Shown here one piece after another: positions 44,001 through 50,000 of a DNA stretch of 64,000 bases. The stretch is from assembly GCF_963676685.1 (NCBI RefSeq), contig NC_092350.1, positions 44,499,705-44,563,704 of the forward strand, in the 5' to 3' direction. Within the stretch, counting starts at the first letter, position 1. Each line of letters starts with the position of its first letter. The notes under the pieces were generated by a model. The model saw only the letters and a list, made by a program, of their open reading frames with translations. It was not told the origin of the DNA and ran no database searches. Made by a program: the position numbers and the translations under genes. This DNA comes from Mytilus edulis (lineage: Eukaryota; Mollusca; Bivalvia; Mytilida; Mytilidae).

Positions 44001-47000
44001 GGTTATTGATACAATGTGATAATGTGATTTTTTCATTTCTGTTTTAGGTTTTCGATGCCTGTATTGTTGCATTGTCCTTTGTGGTTGATCTCGTTTTCCT
44101 AAAAGGCCTGTCCGTGTATACTATTCAGGAATTTGTTTTCATATTAGCCTTTATGTTGCCATGGGGAGTCATTCGAGTAGTTAACAGTAAGTTAATAGTG
44201 TATGCTATATTTCCAATAAATCTGATAAATCTAATTTTATAAGATTGATACGGTAATATAAGTTGCGAGTGTCAAGTCAAATTGTTGCTGATTGTTTTTC
44301 AGAATAAATAAACAGTATCTAGTAAGATATACGTGAACTTGTATTGAACTGTAGGCGCTTGTTACAAATGAATGACTTATGATAGATTTGATTTTCAGTT
44401 GCATTAAATCAAACATTATCTCATAATTTTATTCAATGTACTTGGTTCATGCAATACTGGAAGTAAAGTACATTCATAGGTGCATATTATATTAAGCAAG
44501 GCAATAGCTAAGTAAAGTAAAGGGATCTGTTATAAGATGTTACCAATTTTTGTTGGTATTGCAATTAGGATTATCGCTGGTTGTTGGTGAACACCACTCA
44601 AATACACCTTTTCTATTTTAATACAATACACATGTACTGTAACGATTGTCAATATCTATTGACGTTTTAAGAATATTGGTTCAGACTAGATTTTTTTTTT
44701 TAATTTGATTAAACACACACAAAATGGCATATACGTTAATATGGTTAACGCAAATGATTATAACAATTACTATACGACAAATATTATATTAAAGATAAAT
44801 ATGTGAATTAACGTTATACAATTCCTTGCGTCACTTTCTTCAAAGAGAGACAACTTCTGTCAAATCATGGACTGGAAAAAGTTTCTTATTATAATGAATA
44901 ACGAAATTAGGAAACACCCTTGAATTAAAACAATCATTATGACAAAAGCGTGTCCTTTAAAATCGAATGTTGTCATTGATCTTTTGGTTTAATTTCAGTT
45001 TATATAATTATTTTATTCCTCCCTAAAGCTGAAATTAATTTAGGCTATTTTATAGAATTCAAATTAAAAAGTGTATGCATATTGCTTCATACTTATTCTC
45101 AAAAGACAACCAAATGAATCAAATATCTAACTAGATGTCTATCTTAGTCATTGTCAATGTCAAGAAAAATTATCTAATAATCTAAAAAAAATATATCAAT
45201 ATGACATTTATATGTTGTAATAAAAATCATAAATAACTTGTGAATTCCCAATTTACCATTGTAGCTGTGACCGACGTATTACATTTCCATAATCATTTTA
45301 AATCATAATTGATTCATTGATATCACAGAGAAGTTGAATGTGTGTCTCTATAGTTTCCACTTACTGCACAATTCATAAATTGGTATTCGATTTAATAAGC
45401 ATTTGTGATATGTTAAACATACAATGAACAAAGGCTATGACAAATAAATTACTTTTCTATTGTTCTGTGAAATTCACAATCATTATAACAGGCATAAAGT
45501 AAAATCTCAAAAATACTGAACTCAGGGGAAATCCAATCGGAAAGTCCATAATCACATGGCAAAATCAAATGACAAACACATCAAAAACGAATGGACAAGA
45601 ACCTGACTTGGTATAGGCATTTTCAAATGTAGAAAATTGTGGATTAAACCTGGTTTTAAAGCGCTAAACCTCTCACTTTGATGACAGTCTCATCAAATTC
45701 TGTTATATTTACAATGATGCGTGAACTAAACAGACATAATAAATAAAATAGTTAAAATATGGGTACAGCAGTCATCATCGTGTAACAATTTTAAAAGGAA
45801 CAATTTAACAGAACACAAAAAACATCTAACTATAAACACATTCATTGATTCGCGTGTCTGACATCAGAACATTTTATACGTCACATAAATTTGTCGTTCA
45901 ATGTATATACAAACAATTTTAAAATTTCACATGGGCAATGTTAGCATGCAGGGTTAAAAAATTAAAGTATGAAAGAATTAATTTCAGAAATAGACCGAGC
46001 TTTAAAATAGTCCAAAAGCTATATATAGAATTTATAAGAATCCACAAATAGTTCATTCCACTACGCGATTGAATAATTTTGACGTTTGTAGTTCAACGTA
46101 TTTTCTAATTCATAATAGAAATATATCATAATGACATATAATAGAACAGTATCATATTGACGGGATCTTTTAAAGTACAGAGTCACGTTATAAGAACCAA
46201 AGAAACACAAAAAGTCCCATATACAAAACACACCAGCAAAAATGAAAGATAATACAAACACATTGACGGGATGTTTAAGTACCGAGCCACGATAAACGGA
46301 TATCATTTAAAACAATCCAACAGTAAAATTAATATTAGTTATAGAACAAAGACAAATGAAAGAACAATATAACACGTTGTTAAGATGATAAACAACATCA
46401 GTACGCAGAATCTATACATCAAGATCATCATGTATCATTTGTGAAGTTGATACGAAATATTTATCAACAAGGTCTTGGTACCTTCCGATGAACCTTTTTA
46501 GAAAAAGGACGGGACGTTCTTGGACATAGCCCTGGTTCATCAACTTTCTACTCAGACACTGATGACGTTTTACAAAGTATGAATAGGAGCTGCAAGCTCT
46601 AGAATATCGAATAAGTTGGGAAATATATATCCCATATGTAGGTGAAGCTGGTATATTACTACTAAGGTGGGGGAAATTTATAATTTCAAAATTAAAATCT
46701 TCTCGTTTGTTAAGATTCTGGTATTGAGATGACTGTGTAAGTCAAATTCGAGATATAATTCTAAAAATGAGGCAGAGGAAGCCGTGTCTGTTGTTATTTT
46801 AATTTCTAGTTCTGGGGGATATATTAATGGAACCCAATCAGAAATGTTCGGATTTTTTATTGAAAGAACATCATCAATATATCTGAAAGTGAAATTAAAT
46901 AATCTGGCTTCTTTGATCCTCTTGTTTTTGACAAGTATCTAAAGGAACTCCGATTCATATGAAAATAAGAAGAGGCGCACAGTTTTTTCCCATAGGAATG

Positions 47001-50000
47001 CCGACAATTTGTTAGAAAAGTCTACCTCCAAACTCAACAAATATGTTGTCGATACGAAACTCCAGCATACTTACCACTTGTTCTTCTGTGTAGCATGTTT
47101 TACATTTTTGTTTGTCTCTATTAACGAAATATGCCTTATGATATCCCAAAGTAGTAAATTTATAGCGAATGCTACCATTTTATGTTGAAAGGCATTGTGG
47201 ATTATATCGTGTATGCGATTTTTTAATTTCACATAGGGAAATGGTGGTTAACAATGTATACAGGGTTGAAAAATCAAAAGTTTTGATAGAACTTATTTCA
47301 GTAAATTGTCTAGAAGTTCTTTAGAATTTTGAAGAATCAACATATGGTTAATACCACTACACGAGTAAATAGTTTCACAGTATTTCTGACGACCCTCTTT
47401 CACTGCGGACTGAATTTTAGTCAATCTAATGGACAATTCTTAAGTTGAACATGAAGATGAGCCAGCAATATACCGTTGTTTGTACAGAACTTTTTGAAGC
47501 TTTGGTATCCAATACAAACAAGGTAAGTCCTCCGATTTGGTGTTCAATGTAATGTTTATTGAAGCCATGAAGGACTTATGATTTGCTAAAATTTCATCCT
47601 TGTGAAATGATGTGTCTTTGTATGTGGAATTAACCGAGTGCTCCTTTATACCTAATTCTTTTACAAGACATTCGTTGTAATACGATTTACATACAAAGAC
47701 AATATTATTTGTAGTTCTGTCCGCAGGAACAACAACATACTTATCATGAAGAGATGATAGACATTTAATGGCCCCTTTGTCTCTGAAAACGGATTTTGGT
47801 CGATCGTTCACACAGTTTGTCAACTTGTGAATGCGACGTTTTATCAGAGACCTGATAGTTTTAACCCATTCTGACAGAGTGTCCAGTTCAACTTCTCGCT
47901 TAGCCCGTGCTCTGGCGTAGTCCTCAATGGAATCCATAAACTTAGGACCATGAGAAATCACCTTTCGGTAATTTTCATGTTGAATTATGCTTAGATCCCT
48001 AGTTATAACATGACCAGAGGGACTGTAATTGTAAGGCGAGTGGGAACAGTCAAATGTCAGAGGTTTGATTATGTAGTGTTTTAAGTCAAGGTCCTGCAAT
48101 GCTTGTTTATAGTTAAATATTTAGGTGCAATGGTTTTGGTGTAACTGTAGAATACAATAGTAACAGACTGATTTTGAAAATAAATAGGAATTTTAGATGT
48201 TACCTTCTTCTGATGTAGAACGTTGCAGATGTTGGTTGCATCAATTCCTCTATTGGCAAAGTCAACAGGAAGGAATTTCCTTTTTTCCTTTTGTCAAGTG
48301 CATAATCTCTCAAACGTTTCACCAACATAAAGTAGTCCACAAAAAGTACATTCGATTCCGCACACGACATTGTCCGTGGAACAGTCCAGAGGCTCGAAAG
48401 ATTTAGTATAATATGTTTTAGATGTTAAATTACTAGTAAAATCAGGAGTCGTGATTAACATATTACATGTCTTACACGTGCTCCTTTTCCCTTTTTTTAT
48501 GTTTACAAGAAGAAATGATAGGTGTTGATTCACTTGTAGCAGGTGTCTTTAAACAGTCGAAAATATTGACGCAACATGGCTTTAATCTAATATCAACATG
48601 CTGCGAAGACAAAATATGAAAATGATAAAACTTGTTTCATGCTATATCTCTTGCAACTGTCCTTAAATTCATATTCCATTTTTCGCATTTAGCACCTATT
48701 TATGTCAAAGTATAATTTTGGTGTTTCCATGCAGTCCTTGAGAAATGTTCAAACATAAATCACATGCAAATCTTTCCAAAAATAATAATTCTAGATTTTT
48801 ATTTTCATTATTTGAAAATCAAAATGTCTAATAATAGTATGAAAGTTGGTAAACTATATTTTTAACTCACCATAGATACCAGGATTCTAATTGTGTATGT
48901 AGGACGCTCGAATCAAAATAGTTAGAATACGAAAGCTAATTCAAAATAAGCTTTTCTTGTAAATGTCTTGGATCTAAAAGCGGAATAGAATAGAGGCAGA
49001 AATTTGTAGTCTGTTATTATATCCAGGACCTTTTTTGTATGCATAAAAACGTGTTCTTCCATCTCATACATTCCAGTGAAATTAAGATTAAAGCTAAAAG
49101 TAAGACTTTACGCATTGTTGAAGCAATACAGTTACCTTCATTTGTTAATTACTGCGTCATTTGGTCTTTGTGGTGATTTGTCTCGTTGACATTCATTTTC
49201 TTATCTTAGAATGTCTTTTTTTAGTGGTCTTTTTCTACATTGATACATATTGACGTCGGCAAACTGGACGTATAACAAACATGATTTCAGATTTATGGTT
49301 GTCATTTTCACCTATTTCACCAGCGACACACCCTTTACACTATTGTAAGGCATTGACAATTTTTTGACAAAAATAACAAAAGGTCATTCCAAGTGATAAA
49401 CACATCTAGGATTGAGAAATAAGTAACATGTTGTATCAGCTACACATAAACTGTGTTCATGCGCTTAGGGTAAATCTTTTTGATCCATCATCAAAGCGAT
49501 AAATGGACTTCATTTGTTCGTGCACCTGTCCTATATCAATGTCAGTTGTTGTTTTTAGTCGTCTATGAATTCGAATGTGTTTGTCTTTCAAGTGTTTGGT
49601 ATACGTTTATTATTCCTTTAATGTATTTTTAACCTTATTTCTTATTGGACAATTTAGGCGTTGCTACGTATATACATCTGGTAAATATGTCTAGTTTTGA
49701 AGACTACACTTCTGCATGTTTTATTACGATTACCTTGCATTACATCAATATATTCTTGATTTTAAACTCCCATGACAGGTGAAAGTTGAAGGAATATGAT
49801 AATTCAAGAAAAAAGTGTTGCACATTTTTTATAATATAATTATCTAGTATATGTTACGTTTTGTTACAGATGAATAAGATAAAATGTAGCTGATTATAAA
49901 ACTAAAGAAAAACGATCAGAATTTAAGGGGAAAAACACTAGCCTGTTTGTGTAATTCAGTCACAATGATATCATTTCTGCATTACTACTAGGCATTGTTC

